Source: DASQFQ01 sp038238015 (GTDB taxonomy: Bacteria; Actinomycetota; Thermoleophilia; Solirubrobacterales; Solirubrobacteraceae). Taken from it: a stretch of 64,000 bases of DNA. This document shows, piece after piece, positions 16,352 to 24,252 of the stretch. The notes under the pieces were generated by a model. The model was not told the DNA's origin, did no database searches, and was given only the letters and a program-made list of their open reading frames with translations. The DNA lies in contig JBBRYA010000011.1 in NCBI GenBank assembly GCA_038238015.1, forward strand, positions 8,380-72,379. The letters run 5' to 3'. The position numbers were made by a program, and so were the translations under genes. The first letter of the stretch is position 1. The number at the start of each line of letters is the position of its first letter.

Positions 16352-16357
16352 TAGGCT
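16352..16357 (+). promoter_or_regulatory. Putative -10 of the Gly/Cys repeat gene
   Basis: TAGGCT, six bases (all C) before the ATG at 16364; implies a leaderless transcript. Confidence 0.5.
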
Positions 16358-16363
16358 CCCCCC

Positions 16364-16690
16364 ATGGACGAGGTCCAGGGCAGCGCGGGGGTCACGGGAA
16401 GCGCCGGAATCGCGGGCGTCGTCGGCGTCGTTGGGAGCGCCGCGGTGAGCGGCAGCGCCGGCGTGGCGGGCTCTGCCGGCGTGGCCGGCAGCGCTGGGGT
16501 GGTCGGAAGCGCCGGGGTGATCCTGAGCGGTGCCGTCGTCGCGAGCGCCGGCATCGTCGCCGGCATCGGGAACCTCGGCTGCGTCGCGTGCGTGGCCTGC
16601 ATCGGCTGCGTGGACTGCGTGGGATGCGTCGGATGCATCGGCTGCGTCGGCCTGCGCGGGGCCGTTGGCAAGACCGGCGAGAACCGCTAG
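16364..16690 (+). CDS. Low-complexity Gly-Ala repeat / Cys-cluster protein
   Basis: A 108-residue protein of two repeat zones. Residues 6-70 are tandem five-to-six-residue units of the form GSAGV / GSAGI, giving a smooth glycine-rich hydrophobic stretch. Residues about 73-97 hold eight cysteines in a strict C-x-x-C register (GCVACVACIGCVDC and onward). A short charged tail ends the protein. It is not a match to any enzyme I know. The regular Cys spacing could bind metal or cross-link, and the Gly-Ala zone could insert in membranes or aggregate. A clear -10 and the end-to-end periodicity argue that it is expressed. Convergent to the next genes. Confidence 0.65.
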   Translation: MDEVQGSAGVTGSAGIAGVVGVVGSAAVSGSAGVAGSAGVAGSAGVVGSAGVILSGAVVASAGIVAGIGNLGCVACVACIGCVDCVGCVGCIGCVGLRGAVGKTGENR

Positions 16691-16881
16691 CGCCGTTTGT
16701 GCGCGGGCGCGAGCGCCGCGCTGAGCACCACGAGCGCGAGCACGAGCAGTATGAAGCCGCCCGCGTCGACCCACCAGCCGTGCGCTGTCTCGCGCAGCGC
16801 GAGGCCGGCGAGCAGCACCACGAGCACCCCGGCCGGCAGTGACCACGTCTCGCCGAGGATGAGCTTGCGCAGCGCCCGCAT
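16687..16881 (-). CDS. Small two-helix membrane protein
   Basis: A 64-residue protein with two predicted membrane helices (around VLVVLLAGLAL and FILLVLALVVLSAAL) and a basic C-terminus AHKRR. It is the last gene of a three-gene minus-strand operon; its ATG overlaps the stop of the membrane protein upstream by one base. No family is recognised. It may be a small partner of the upstream membrane protein. Confidence 0.65.
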   Translation of the reverse strand: MRALRKLILGETWSLPAGVLVVLLAGLALRETAHGWWVDAGGFILLVLALVVLSAALAPAHKRR

Positions 16882-17618
16882 CAGGTGACCACCGGCTCGC
16901 GCGCAAGCGTCCTGACCTGCAGCTGGGAGACGATCAGCAGCGCCGCCGCGACGTAGAGCAACGCCCCGTCGGACAGCGGCCACTTGACGTCGAGCCCCTC
17001 GCCGAGGAAGAAGACCCCGAATGAGGAGAGCACGATCCCGACCGCGTACTTGAGGTGGGACTCGGGCAGCCGCGCCAGCGGCCGGTGCAGGACCAGCCCG
17101 ATCGCGAGCGTGAGCACCACCGCCACGCCGGCGCCGGCCAGCGCGGGGGCGAGGCCCTTCGGGCCGGCGCCGAGCGCCGCCACGATCAGCACCACCTCGA
17201 CCCCCTCGAGCAGCACGCCCTTGCCCGCGATCACCCGCGCGGGCCAGTCGGGCCGCCCGGCCTCCGGAAGCGGGACGCCCTCCATCGCCTCGCGCTCCTC
17301 GAGGTACTCCTTGAAGGAGTCCGAGGGCGAGCGCCGCCCGGCCAGGCGCAGCACGCCCTTGCGCAGCCACTCGAGCCCGAACAGCAGCAGCGCCACCCCG
17401 ACCACCACCCGTAGCGGCGCGAGTGGCAGCCGCGCGAGCAGCAGCGGGCCGACCACGACGACCAGCAGCGCCAGCAGCACGACCGCCCCCGCGGCGCCCA
17501 GCAGCGCGTCGCGCCAGCGCCGCGTCGAGCCCACCGCGAGCACGATCGCGAGCGCCTCGAGCAGCTCAAGCCCGACCGCGAGCGCGGCGCCGACGAGGGT
17601 GAGCAGGAATGCGGTCAC
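16881..17618 (-). CDS. Multi-pass membrane protein (COG4280-like)
   Basis: A 245-residue protein with six or seven predicted membrane helices. The first half carries an acidic motif in helix 1 (GLELLEALAIVLAVG) and a mirrored one later (LLEGVEVVLIVAALG), an internal duplication pattern seen in cation transporters of the LysE/GDT1-like superfamily. A cytosolic loop of about 50 charged residues (SFKEYLEEREAMEG) joins the halves. The GTG start overlaps the stop of the acetyltransferase gene by four bases (GTGA). A transport function is inferred from topology only. Confidence 0.75.
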   Translation of the reverse strand: MTAFLLTLVGAALAVGLELLEALAIVLAVGSTRRWRDALLGAAGAVVLLALLVVVVGPLLLARLPLAPLRVVVGVALLLFGLEWLRKGVLRLAGRRSPSDSFKEYLEEREAMEGVPLPEAGRPDWPARVIAGKGVLLEGVEVVLIVAALGAGPKGLAPALAGAGVAVVLTLAIGLVLHRPLARLPESHLKYAVGIVLSSFGVFFLGEGLDVKWPLSDGALLYVAAALLIVSQLQVRTLAREPVVT

Positions 17619-18073
17619 AGCCGCTTCTCTCCCCAGTACGTCGCCACGACGTTTCCGTTGTAGTCGGGGATCGCTACATAGCCGGCGGACTCGTACAACG
17701 CGAGCGAGTGGGGCTGGGACGGGCCGGTGTCCAGCCGCGCGCGGCGATAGCCGAGCTCACGCGCCGCGTCCTCGAGCGCGGCGAGCAGCCGCCGGGCGTG
17801 GCCCCGCGAGCGCGCCGCGGGCACGACGTACATGCGCTTGATCTCGCCGACCTCGTCGTCCAGGCGCTTGACGCCGCCACCCGCCACCGGCGACCCCGCC
17901 TCGTAGAGGACCACGAAGGCGCCGTCCGGCGGGGTCAGCTCCTCCGGATGCGCCGTGGTGGGCATCTCCGCGGGCCCGTAGAGGTCGAGGATCTCGGCCT
18001 CCATGGCGGCCACGAGGCCGCGCGCGACGGGGCCGTCGGCGGGCTCGCTCCGAACGTCGACGGTCTCTGGCAT
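17615..18073 (-). CDS. GNAT family N-acetyltransferase
   Basis: A 152-residue acetyl-CoA-dependent acyltransferase. The conserved A motif is visible as IKRMYVVPAARSRGHARRLL (R-x-x-G-x-A type), followed by ALEDAARELGYRRARLDTG and LYESAGYVAIPDYNGN. It resembles the MarR-linked GNAT group acting on small molecules; the substrate is unknown. The frame is open upstream, but the ATG at 18073 gives normal family length and lies 21 bases from the divergent ftsY start. First gene of a three-gene overlapping operon. Confidence 0.88.
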   Translation of the reverse strand: MPETVDVRSEPADGPVARGLVAAMEAEILDLYGPAEMPTTAHPEELTPPDGAFVVLYEAGSPVAGGGVKRLDDEVGEIKRMYVVPAARSRGHARRLLAALEDAARELGYRRARLDTGPSQPHSLALYESAGYVAIPDYNGNVVATYWGEKRL

Positions 18074-18094
18074 GCCTCTATTGTGGCCCGCCCG

Positions 18095-19087
18095 ATGGCC
18101 CGCGACTGGTACGACCTCTTCATCACCGACGGCGGAGCCCCCGACTCGCCGCCCGAGGCCGAGCGCGAGGAGGCCCGGCGGGGCTTCTTCCGGCGCATGC
18201 GCGAGAACATGCGCAAGACCCGCGAGGCGCTGCAGGCCGAGGTCCAGGCCACGCTGTTCCAGGGCGACCTCGACGAAGAGACCTGGGAGCGCCTCGAGGA
18301 GGCGCTGATCTACGCCGACGTCGGCGCGCGCACGACCGCCGAGGTCGTCGAGCGCCTCGAGCACGAGGCCGAGGAGGGCGAGATCGTCGGGGGCGAGGCG
18401 CTTACCGGGCGGCTCTCCGAGCTGCTGGCCGAGCTCGCGCGCACGGGCGAGGACCGCATCGACCTGCGCCCGGAGCCCACGGTCATCCTCGTCGTGGGGG
18501 TCAACGGCACCGGCAAGACGACGACGATCGGCAAGCTCGCCTGGCACCTGCGCAAGACGCTCGGCAAGCGCGTGCTGGTCGGCGCCGCCGACACCTTCCG
18601 CGCCGCCGCGGTCGAGCAGCTCGAGCGCTGGTCCGAGCGCGCCGACTGCGACTTCGTCCGCGGCGCCGAGGGGGCCGACCCGGGCGCCGTGGCCTTCGAC
18701 GCCGTCGCCAAGGGCCGCGAGCGCGGCGTCGACGTGGTCATCGTCGACACCGCCGGGCGCCTGCACACCCAGCGCGACCTGATGGCCGAGCTGACCAAGG
18801 TCCGCCGCGTGATCGAGAAGCAGCTCCCCGGCGCCCCGCACGAGACGCTGATGACCGTCGACGCGACCACCGGTCAGAACGGCGTGCGCCAAGCCAAGCT
18901 GTTCGGCGAGGCCGTCGGCGTCACGGGGATCATCCTCACCAAGCTCGACGGCACGGCCAAGGGCGGGATCGCACTCGCGATCGCCAACGAGCTGGCGATC
19001 CCGGTCAAGCTGATCGGGATCGGCGAGCAGCTGGAGGACCTACGCCCCTTCGACGCCGACGAGTTCGCCCGCGCGCTGCTGACTTAG
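18095..19087 (+). CDS. ftsY: Signal recognition particle receptor FtsY
   Basis: A 330-residue SRP-receptor GTPase that docks ribosome-SRP complexes at the membrane. The N-domain covers residues 30-120; the G-domain has GVNGTGKTT (135-143), DTFRAAAVEQL, VDTAGRLHTQ, TKLDGTAKGG and GIGEQLEDLRPF. The acidic A-domain of other bacteria is reduced to about 30 residues. The ATG at 18095 is the first sensible start; an upstream extension would run through the divergent acetyltransferase gene. ffh, its partner, lies 1.6 kb downstream. Confidence 0.97.
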   Translation: MARDWYDLFITDGGAPDSPPEAEREEARRGFFRRMRENMRKTREALQAEVQATLFQGDLDEETWERLEEALIYADVGARTTAEVVERLEHEAEEGEIVGGEALTGRLSELLAELARTGEDRIDLRPEPTVILVVGVNGTGKTTTIGKLAWHLRKTLGKRVLVGAADTFRAAAVEQLERWSERADCDFVRGAEGADPGAVAFDAVAKGRERGVDVVIVDTAGRLHTQRDLMAELTKVRRVIEKQLPGAPHETLMTVDATTGQNGVRQAKLFGEAVGVTGIILTKLDGTAKGGIALAIANELAIPVKLIGIGEQLEDLRPFDADEFARALLT

Positions 19088-19109
19088 CCGGCCCGCGCGG
19101 CGCGTGGGT

Positions 19110-19115
19110 TACATT
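19110..19115 (+). promoter_or_regulatory. Putative -10 of the NfeD-like gene
   Basis: TACATT, seven bases before the ATG at 19123. Confidence 0.5.
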
Positions 19116-19122
19116 CAGTTGC

Positions 19123-19554
19123 ATGGACCCCTGGGTTCTCTGGCTCATCGCGGCGGCCATCCTCGGCCTCGGGGAGATCGCCACGTCGGGCTTCTTCCTG
19201 GCCCCGTTCGCGGTCGGCGCGCTCGTGGCCGCGCTCATCAGCGCGGTCGGGGCCGGCACGCTGATCAGCCTGGTGGTCTTCCTGGCCATCTCCGTCGCCG
19301 CGCTCACCGCCCTGCGGCCACTGGCGCGCAGGCACCTGAAGATGCCCGCGCAGCTACGCACCGGCACCGCGGCGCTCGTCGGCCGCAACGCGACGGTCGT
19401 GGAGCGGATCGCCAACCACGAGGGCGTCGGCTGCGTGAGCATCGAGGGCCAGGTCTGGACAGCGCGCGCCTACGACGAGGATGATGTGATCGAAGCGGGC
19501 CAGCGCGTCCAGGTGATGGAGATCCGGGGCGCCACCGCGCTCGTGAGCGAGTAG
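19123..19554 (+). CDS. NfeD-like membrane protein
   Basis: A 143-residue protein: two or three membrane helices in residues 1-65 (starting MDPWVLWLIAAAILGLGEI) and a small C-terminal OB-fold domain (GRNATVVERIANHEGVGCVSIEGQVWTARA). This is the short NfeD1b type, regularly encoded next to a stomatin/SPFH protein, as here (SPFH gene 12 bases downstream). The pair is thought to organise membrane microdomains or quality control. Confidence 0.9.
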   Translation: MDPWVLWLIAAAILGLGEIATSGFFLAPFAVGALVAALISAVGAGTLISLVVFLAISVAALTALRPLARRHLKMPAQLRTGTAALVGRNATVVERIANHEGVGCVSIEGQVWTARAYDEDDVIEAGQRVQVMEIRGATALVSE

Positions 19555-19557
19555 GGT
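19552..19557 (+). promoter_or_regulatory. Putative -10 of the SPFH gene
   Basis: TAGGGT, overlapping the TAG stop of the NfeD-like gene, nine bases before the GTG at 19567. Confidence 0.4.
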
Positions 19558-19566
19558 GCTACAGCC

Positions 19567-20655
19567 GTGAGTGCCGGAATCATCGCCTTGATCGTGCTTG
19601 CGATCTTCGTCTTCTTCGTCGCCGCCGCCGGCGTGCGCATCGTGCCGCAGGCCAGGGCCGGCGTGGTCGAGCGCCTCGGGCGCTACGCGCGCACGCTCGA
19701 TCCGGGCCTGGCGCTGATCGTCCCGTTCGTGGACCGCGTCAAGCCGCTGATCGACCTGCGCGAGCAGGTCGTCACCTTCCCACCCCAGCCGGTGATCACC
19801 GAGGACAACCTCGTGGTCGGCATCGACACCGTCATCTACTTCACGGTCACGGACGCCAAGGCCGCGACCTATGAGGTCGCCAACCCGCTGCAGGCGATCG
19901 AGCAGCTCACCGTCACCACCCTGCGCAACGTGATCGGCGGGCTCACGCTCGAGGAGGTCCTCACCAGCCGCGACAACGTCAACTCGCAGCTGCGCGTCGT
20001 GCTCGACCAGGCCACCGGCGGCTGGGGGATCCGCGTCAACCGCGTCGAGCTGAAGTCGATCGAGCCACCGCGCACGGTGCAGGAGGCGATGGAGAAGCAG
20101 ATGCGTGCCGAGCGCGATCGCCGCGCCACGATCCTCACCGCCGAGGGCGCGCGGCAGTCCCAGATCCTCACCGCCGAGGGCGAGAAGCAGGCCGCCGTCC
20201 TCAAGGCGGAGGGCGCGCGCACGTCGGCGATCCTGCGCGCCGAGGGCGAGGCGAAGGCGATCGAGACGGTCTTCCAGGCCATCCACGACGGCGGCCCCGA
20301 CCAGCCGCTGCTCGCCTATCAGTACCTGCAGATGCTGCCCCAGCTCGCCCAGGGTGACGCCAACACCGTGTTCGTGATTCCCGGCGAGATCACGCAGGCG
20401 CTGGGCCAGCTCGGCAGCGCCTTCGGCGGCAGCCAGCAGCACCCGGGCATCCCGGGCAACGGGCCGCCACGCCCGCCCAAGCCCCGCTCCGAGCGCGCCG
20501 ACGCGATCGACGCCAAGGCCGCCGCCGACGCCGAGGCGGCCGCGGCCGCGGCCGCCGCCGCCACCGCCGAAGCGCAGGACGCGACGACCGCCGGGCCGCA
20601 CCTGATCTCGCCGCCCCCGCCGCCCGAGCCGGGACCGCTGGAGCCGGGCACCTAA
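19567..20655 (+). CDS. SPFH/stomatin-like membrane protein
   Basis: A 362-residue band-7 protein. One N-terminal membrane helix (residues 4-22) is followed by the SPFH domain (PQARAGVVERLGRYARTLDPG, ITEDNLVVGIDTVIYF, TLEEVLTSRDNVN). The coiled coil then contains four near-tandem copies of an 11-12-residue unit (ILTAEGARQSQ, ILTAEGEKQAAV, LKAEGARTSA, ILRAEGEAKA). The tail is proline-rich with a long alanine tract. It matches QmcA/stomatin proteins that oligomerise on the membrane and scaffold proteases. The partner NfeD-like gene lies just upstream. Confidence 0.93.
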   Translation: MSAGIIALIVLAIFVFFVAAAGVRIVPQARAGVVERLGRYARTLDPGLALIVPFVDRVKPLIDLREQVVTFPPQPVITEDNLVVGIDTVIYFTVTDAKAATYEVANPLQAIEQLTVTTLRNVIGGLTLEEVLTSRDNVNSQLRVVLDQATGGWGIRVNRVELKSIEPPRTVQEAMEKQMRAERDRRATILTAEGARQSQILTAEGEKQAAVLKAEGARTSAILRAEGEAKAIETVFQAIHDGGPDQPLLAYQYLQMLPQLAQGDANTVFVIPGEITQALGQLGSAFGGSQQHPGIPGNGPPRPPKPRSERADAIDAKAAADAEAAAAAAAAATAEAQDATTAGPHLISPPPPPEPGPLEPGT

Positions 20656-20658
20656 GCT
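20653..20658 (+). promoter_or_regulatory. Putative -10 of ffh
   Basis: TAAGCT, eight bases before the ffh GTG and overlapping the SPFH stop codon. AGGGGA directly abuts the GTG, too close to act as a usual Shine-Dalgarno site. Confidence 0.4.
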
Positions 20659-20666
20659 GCAGGGGA

Positions 20667-21998
20667 GTGTTCGACTCCCTTTCAGAGAAGCTCCAGGAGA
20701 CCCTTTCGGGCGTCCGCGGCCGCGGTGCGCTGACCGAGGAGGACATCACGCGCGCGCTGCGCGAGATTCGCCTCGCGCTGCTCGAGGCCGACGTGAACTT
20801 CAAGGTGGTCAAGCAGTTCACCAACGCGGTCAAGGAGCGCTGCCTCGGGGCCGAGGTCTCCAAGCAGCTCAACCCCGGCCAGCAGGTCGTCAAGATCGTC
20901 AACGAGGAGCTGGCCAAGCTCATGGGCGGCGCCTCCGCCGGCCTGAGCTTCTCGCCGCGCCCGCCGACGGTGATCCTGATGGCCGGCCTGCAGGGCTCGG
21001 GCAAGACGACGGCGACGGCCAAGCTCGCGCGCTTCCTGCGCGAGGAGAACGGGTCGAGCGTCGCCGTCGCCGCCTGCGACGTCTACCGCCCGGCGGCCGT
21101 CGAGCAGCTCATCAAGGTCGGCGCCCAGGCCGGAGCCACGGTCTACGAGCAGGGCACCGACAAGGACCCGGTGGACATCGCGGCCTGGGCGCTCGACCAG
21201 GCCAAGCGCGACGGCAAGGACGTGCTGATCGTCGACACCGCGGGCCGTCTGCACGTCGACCAGGCGCTGATGGAGGAGCTCGCCAACATCAAGAAGCGCG
21301 TGCGGCCGACCAACGTCCTGCTCGTCGTCGACGCGATGACCGGCCAGGACGCCGTCAACGTCGCCGAGCAGTTCGCCGAGGTCGCCCAGTTCGACGGGGT
21401 CATCCTCTCCAAGCTCGACGGCGACGCACGCGGCGGCGCCGCCCTCTCGGTCAAGGCCGTCACCGGCAAGCCGATCCTGTTCGCCTCCACCGGCGAGAAG
21501 CTGCCGGACTTCGAGCGCTTCCACCCCGACCGCATGGCCCAGCGGATCCTCGGCATGGGCGACGTCCTCTCCTTCATCGAGAAGGCGGAGAAGAACGTCG
21601 ACGAAGAAGAGGCGAAGGAGATGGAGCGGAAGCTCCGCCGCAACGAGTTCACGCTCGAGGACTTCGCCGACCAGCTGCGCAAGATCCGCAAGATGGGCCC
21701 GCTCACCAACCTGCTCGGGATGATCCCCGGGCTCGCCGGCCACCAGCTCGGCAAGCTCGACATCGACGATCGCGAGCTCGACCGCGTCGAGGCGATCATC
21801 GGCTCCATGACCCAGTGGGAGCGCCGGCACCCCGAGGCGATCAAGGGCTCCCGCCGCCTGCGGATCGCCCGCGGATCGGGCACGACGGTCCAGCAGGTCA
21901 ACCAGCTCGTCAAGCAGTTCGGCGAGATGCGCAAGATGATGCGCGGCCTCACGCAGGGCAAGATGCCCGACCTCGGGGCCATGATGCGGGGCCGCTGA
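20667..21998 (+). CDS. ffh: Signal recognition particle protein Ffh
   Basis: A 443-residue SRP54 homologue. N-domain residues 1-90; G-domain with GLQGSGKTT (107-115), CDVYRPAAVEQL, VDTAGRLHVD and SKLDGDARGGAALS; methionine-rich M-domain from about 300, with LGMIPGL and the RNA-binding segment SRRLRIARGSGTTVQQVN, ending MRKMMRGLTQGKMPDLGAMM. It binds signal peptides at the ribosome and delivers them to FtsY; the 4.5S RNA gene is not seen in this window. GTG start. Confidence 0.98.
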   Translation: MFDSLSEKLQETLSGVRGRGALTEEDITRALREIRLALLEADVNFKVVKQFTNAVKERCLGAEVSKQLNPGQQVVKIVNEELAKLMGGASAGLSFSPRPPTVILMAGLQGSGKTTATAKLARFLREENGSSVAVAACDVYRPAAVEQLIKVGAQAGATVYEQGTDKDPVDIAAWALDQAKRDGKDVLIVDTAGRLHVDQALMEELANIKKRVRPTNVLLVVDAMTGQDAVNVAEQFAEVAQFDGVILSKLDGDARGGAALSVKAVTGKPILFASTGEKLPDFERFHPDRMAQRILGMGDVLSFIEKAEKNVDEEEAKEMERKLRRNEFTLEDFADQLRKIRKMGPLTNLLGMIPGLAGHQLGKLDIDDRELDRVEAIIGSMTQWERRHPEAIKGSRRLRIARGSGTTVQQVNQLVKQFGEMRKMMRGLTQGKMPDLGAMMRGR

Positions 21999-22013
21999 GC
22001 GGCGCCTCTCCGC

Positions 22014-22019
22014 TATCCT
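22014..22019 (+). promoter_or_regulatory. Putative -10 of the rpsP operon
   Basis: TATCCT, nine bases before the rpsP ATG; likely drives rpsP-khpA-rimM-trmD as a leaderless message. Confidence 0.5.
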
Positions 22020-22028
22020 GCCGCGCCG

Positions 22029-22283
22029 ATGCCAGTCAGCATGAGACTCACCCGCGTGGGCGGGAAGAAGGACCCGGTGTGGCGCGTCGTCGTCGCCGAC
22101 AGCCGCTCCCCGCGCGACGGGCGCTTCATCGAGACGATCGGCCGCTACAACGCGCAGACCGACCCCTCGACCATTCAGATCGACGAGGAGCGCGCACGCC
22201 TGTGGCTCACTCGCGGCGCCCAGCCCTCAGACGCTGTGCGCCGGCTGCTCAAGACCCAGGGCATCGCGCCCGCCGGGCGGTAG
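22029..22283 (+). CDS. rpsP: 30S ribosomal protein S16
   Basis: An 84-residue small-subunit protein with the standard start (MPVSMRLTRVGGKKDPVWRVVVAD), SRSPRDGRFIETIGRYN in the middle and a normal C-terminus. It opens the rpsP-khpA-rimM-trmD operon; the KH-protein GTG follows its TAG with no gap. The order is the same as in most actinobacteria and firmicutes. Confidence 0.98.
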   Translation: MPVSMRLTRVGGKKDPVWRVVVADSRSPRDGRFIETIGRYNAQTDPSTIQIDEERARLWLTRGAQPSDAVRRLLKTQGIAPAGR

Positions 22284-22517
22284 GTGCGCGAGCTCCTCGA
22301 GTACCTGGCCCGGGCGCTCGTCGAGCACCCGGATGCCGTGAAGGTCGAGGAGTTCGAGGAGGACGACGGCACCATCGTGCTCGAGCTCTCGCTCGACGAC
22401 GATGACTACGGCCAGGTCATCGGCCGGGGGGGACGCACCGCGCAGGCCCTCCGCACCCTCGTCAAGGCCGCCGCGGTCAAGGACAACCGCCGCGTCCTCC
22501 TCGACATCGTCGAGTAG
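22284..22517 (+). CDS. khpA: KH-domain RNA-binding protein KhpA
   Basis: A 77-residue single KH domain. The GxxG loop appears as IGRGGRTAQAL (GRGG), preceded by a very acidic strand region. KhpA binds RNA, often as a partner of KhpB/EloR, and affects cell-division gene expression in Gram-positives. The GTG start abuts the rpsP stop exactly. The downstream rimM frame begins within ten bases of its end. Confidence 0.93.
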   Translation: MRELLEYLARALVEHPDAVKVEEFEEDDGTIVLELSLDDDDYGQVIGRGGRTAQALRTLVKAAAVKDNRRVLLDIVE

Positions 22518-22527
22518 CCCCGCCTTC

Positions 22528-22989
22528 CTGGAGGCCGGGCGGATCGGGCGTCCCCACGGGCTCGACGGCTCCTTCCACGTCGCCCTGCCGCTGCCGAGGC
22601 TGCTGTCGCTCGGCGTGCGCGTGCGGGTGGGGGAACGGGCCTTGGAGATCGTGCGCCGCGCCGGCACCTTCGAGGCCCCGGTGCTCCGGCTCGAGGGGCA
22701 CGAGACGCGCGAGGCCGTCGAGGCGCTGCGCGGCGAGGCCCTGCTCGTCGACCCCGTCGACGCGCCAGCGCTGGGAGAGGGCGAGCATTGGGCACACGAG
22801 TTCGCGGGCTGCAGGGTGTTCGACGGCGAGCGCGAGGTCGGCGTGGTCACCCGTCTCGTCGAGCTTCCGTCGGTCGAGGCGCTCGAGGTGGGCGACCTGC
22901 TGATCCCGCTCGTGCAGGACGCGATCCGCTCCATCGATGTGCCCGGCCGCCGCATCGACGTGGACATGGGGTTCCTCGGTGCGGATTGA
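22528..22989 (+). CDS. rimM: 16S rRNA processing protein RimM
   Basis: A 153-residue ribosome maturation factor. The N-terminal RimM domain shows AGRIGRPHGLDGSFHV and the PRC-barrel half shows GCRVFDGEREVGVVTRLVELPS and IDVDMGFLG. The only in-frame ATG upstream (22402) would overlap khpA by 116 bases and add non-family sequence. CTG at 22528 places the start two residues before the conserved AGRIG block, as in relatives, so CTG initiation is likely. RimM helps assemble the 30S head together with S19. It overlaps trmD by 11 bases. Confidence 0.9.
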   Translation: MEAGRIGRPHGLDGSFHVALPLPRLLSLGVRVRVGERALEIVRRAGTFEAPVLRLEGHETREAVEALRGEALLVDPVDAPALGEGEHWAHEFAGCRVFDGEREVGVVTRLVELPSVEALEVGDLLIPLVQDAIRSIDVPGRRIDVDMGFLGAD

Positions 22990-23674
22990 CGTCTTCACGC
23001 TGTTCCCGCACTGGTTCGACTGGTTTCGCACCCAGCGGCACGTCGTCAAGGCGATCGCCAACGGGCACGCCGTCGAGGCCCTCGACTACCGCGCGACGAC
23101 GCCGCTGAAGGCCGGGCAGGTGGACGACACCCCGTTCGGCGGCGGGGCGGGGATGGTGCTGCGCGTCGACGTGGTCGAGGCGGCCCTGCGGGCCCGCTAC
23201 GACGGCGACCCGGCGCCGCCCCCGGAGGGCAGGCGCGTGATCGCGCTGACTCCGGGCGGGCGCCTGCTCGACGACGCGCTCGCAGACACGCTCGCGGGCG
23301 AGGAGGACATCACCCTGCTGTGCGGCCGCTACGAGGGCTTCGACCAGCGCATCATCGACCGCTTCTGCACCGAGGAGCTGTCGATCGGGCGCTACGTGCT
23401 GGCGGGCGGCGAGCTCGCCGCGATGGTCGTGGCCGACAGCGTGCTGCGCAAGCTCCCGGGCTCGCTCGGCCATGCTGACTCGGCGGCCGAGGAGTCCTTC
23501 AGCGCCGCGCTCGGCGGCGGGCCGGAGTACCCGCACTACACCCGTCCGGCGGACTGGCGGGGGTGGCCGGTGCCCGAGATCCTGCTCTCCGGACACCACG
23601 AGGAGATCCGCCGCTGGCGCCTCTCGGAGAGCCGCCGCCGGGCGGCTGAGGACCCCGGGGGTCCGCTACCATAG
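22979..23674 (+). CDS. trmD: tRNA (guanine-37-N1)-methyltransferase
   Basis: A 231-residue SPOUT methyltransferase that makes m1G37 in tRNAs reading CNN codons, preventing frameshifts. The GTG start gives VRIDVFTLFPHWFDWF, the normal N-terminus. The knot region has DDTPFGGGAGMVLR, LLCGRYEGFDQRI, SIGRYVLAGGELAAMVVAD and YTRPADWRGWPVPEILLSGHH. Fourth gene of the rpsP operon. Its stop codon overlaps the -10 of rplS. Confidence 0.97.
   Translation: MRIDVFTLFPHWFDWFRTQRHVVKAIANGHAVEALDYRATTPLKAGQVDDTPFGGGAGMVLRVDVVEAALRARYDGDPAPPPEGRRVIALTPGGRLLDDALADTLAGEEDITLLCGRYEGFDQRIIDRFCTEELSIGRYVLAGGELAAMVVADSVLRKLPGSLGHADSAAEESFSAALGGGPEYPHYTRPADWRGWPVPEILLSGHHEEIRRWRLSESRRRAAEDPGGPLP
23667..23672 (+). 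promoter_or_regulatory. Putative -10 of rplS
   Basis: TACCAT over the end of trmD. The start codon is about 50 bases away, so rplS has a real 5' leader. CCGCGGAAG and CTTCGCGG in that leader can form an imperfect stem, a possible site for translational control. Confidence 0.4.
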
Positions 23675-23723
23675 GCCGCCCGCCGCGGAAGCCTCTGTCC
23701 GGCCTTCGCGGTCTTTGTTCGCC

Positions 23724-24251
23724 ATGAGCACCGTCATCGACTCCCTCGAGCGCACGCAGCTGCGCCGCGTCCCCCGCTTCCAGGCGGGTGACCGCCTGAA
23801 GGTCCACTTCCAGGTCGTCGAGGGCACGCGCCGGCGTACACAGGTCTTCGAGGGCGTCGTCATCAAGCGCCAGGGCGAGGGTGTCCGCGAGACCTTCACG
23901 GTCCGCAAGCAGTCCTTCGGCGTCGGCGTCGAGCGCACGTTCCCCGTGCACTCGCCGAAGATCGAGCGCATCGAGGTCGCCGCCCGCGGTGACGTGCGGC
24001 GGGCGAAGCTCTACTACCTGCGCGGCCGCGTCGGCAAGCGCGCCCGCGTGCGCGAGCGCCGCTACACGGGCCAGGTGGAGGAGCTCGTGCAGGCCGGGCT
24101 GCTGCACGATCCGGCGGCCGAGGCGGCCGCGGCGTCCGACGCCGAGGTGCCGGGCGAGGCGGTCGACGAGCAGGCGCTCGAGCAGGCGCCCGGCTCGGCC
24201 GAGACGGCCGAGCCGTCTCCCGCCGTCGCGGGCGACGACGCCACAGCCTGA
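23724..24251 (+). CDS. rplS: 50S ribosomal protein L19 with acidic C-terminal extension
   Basis: A 175-residue L19. The conserved body spans about 1-115 (VPRFQAGDRLKVHFQVVEG, RTQVFEGVVIKRQGEG, RETFTVRKQSFGVGVERTFP, YYLRGRVGKRARVRERR), which is the full usual length. It is followed by about 58 extra residues very rich in Ala, Glu and Pro, net acidic, with no predicted fold. L19 sits at the 30S-50S interface. The frame is open upstream, but ATG 23724 matches the family start. lepB begins two bases after its stop. Confidence 0.95.
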   Translation: MSTVIDSLERTQLRRVPRFQAGDRLKVHFQVVEGTRRRTQVFEGVVIKRQGEGVRETFTVRKQSFGVGVERTFPVHSPKIERIEVAARGDVRRAKLYYLRGRVGKRARVRERRYTGQVEELVQAGLLHDPAAEAAAASDAEVPGEAVDEQALEQAPGSAETAEPSPAVAGDDATA

Positions 24252-24252
24252 G

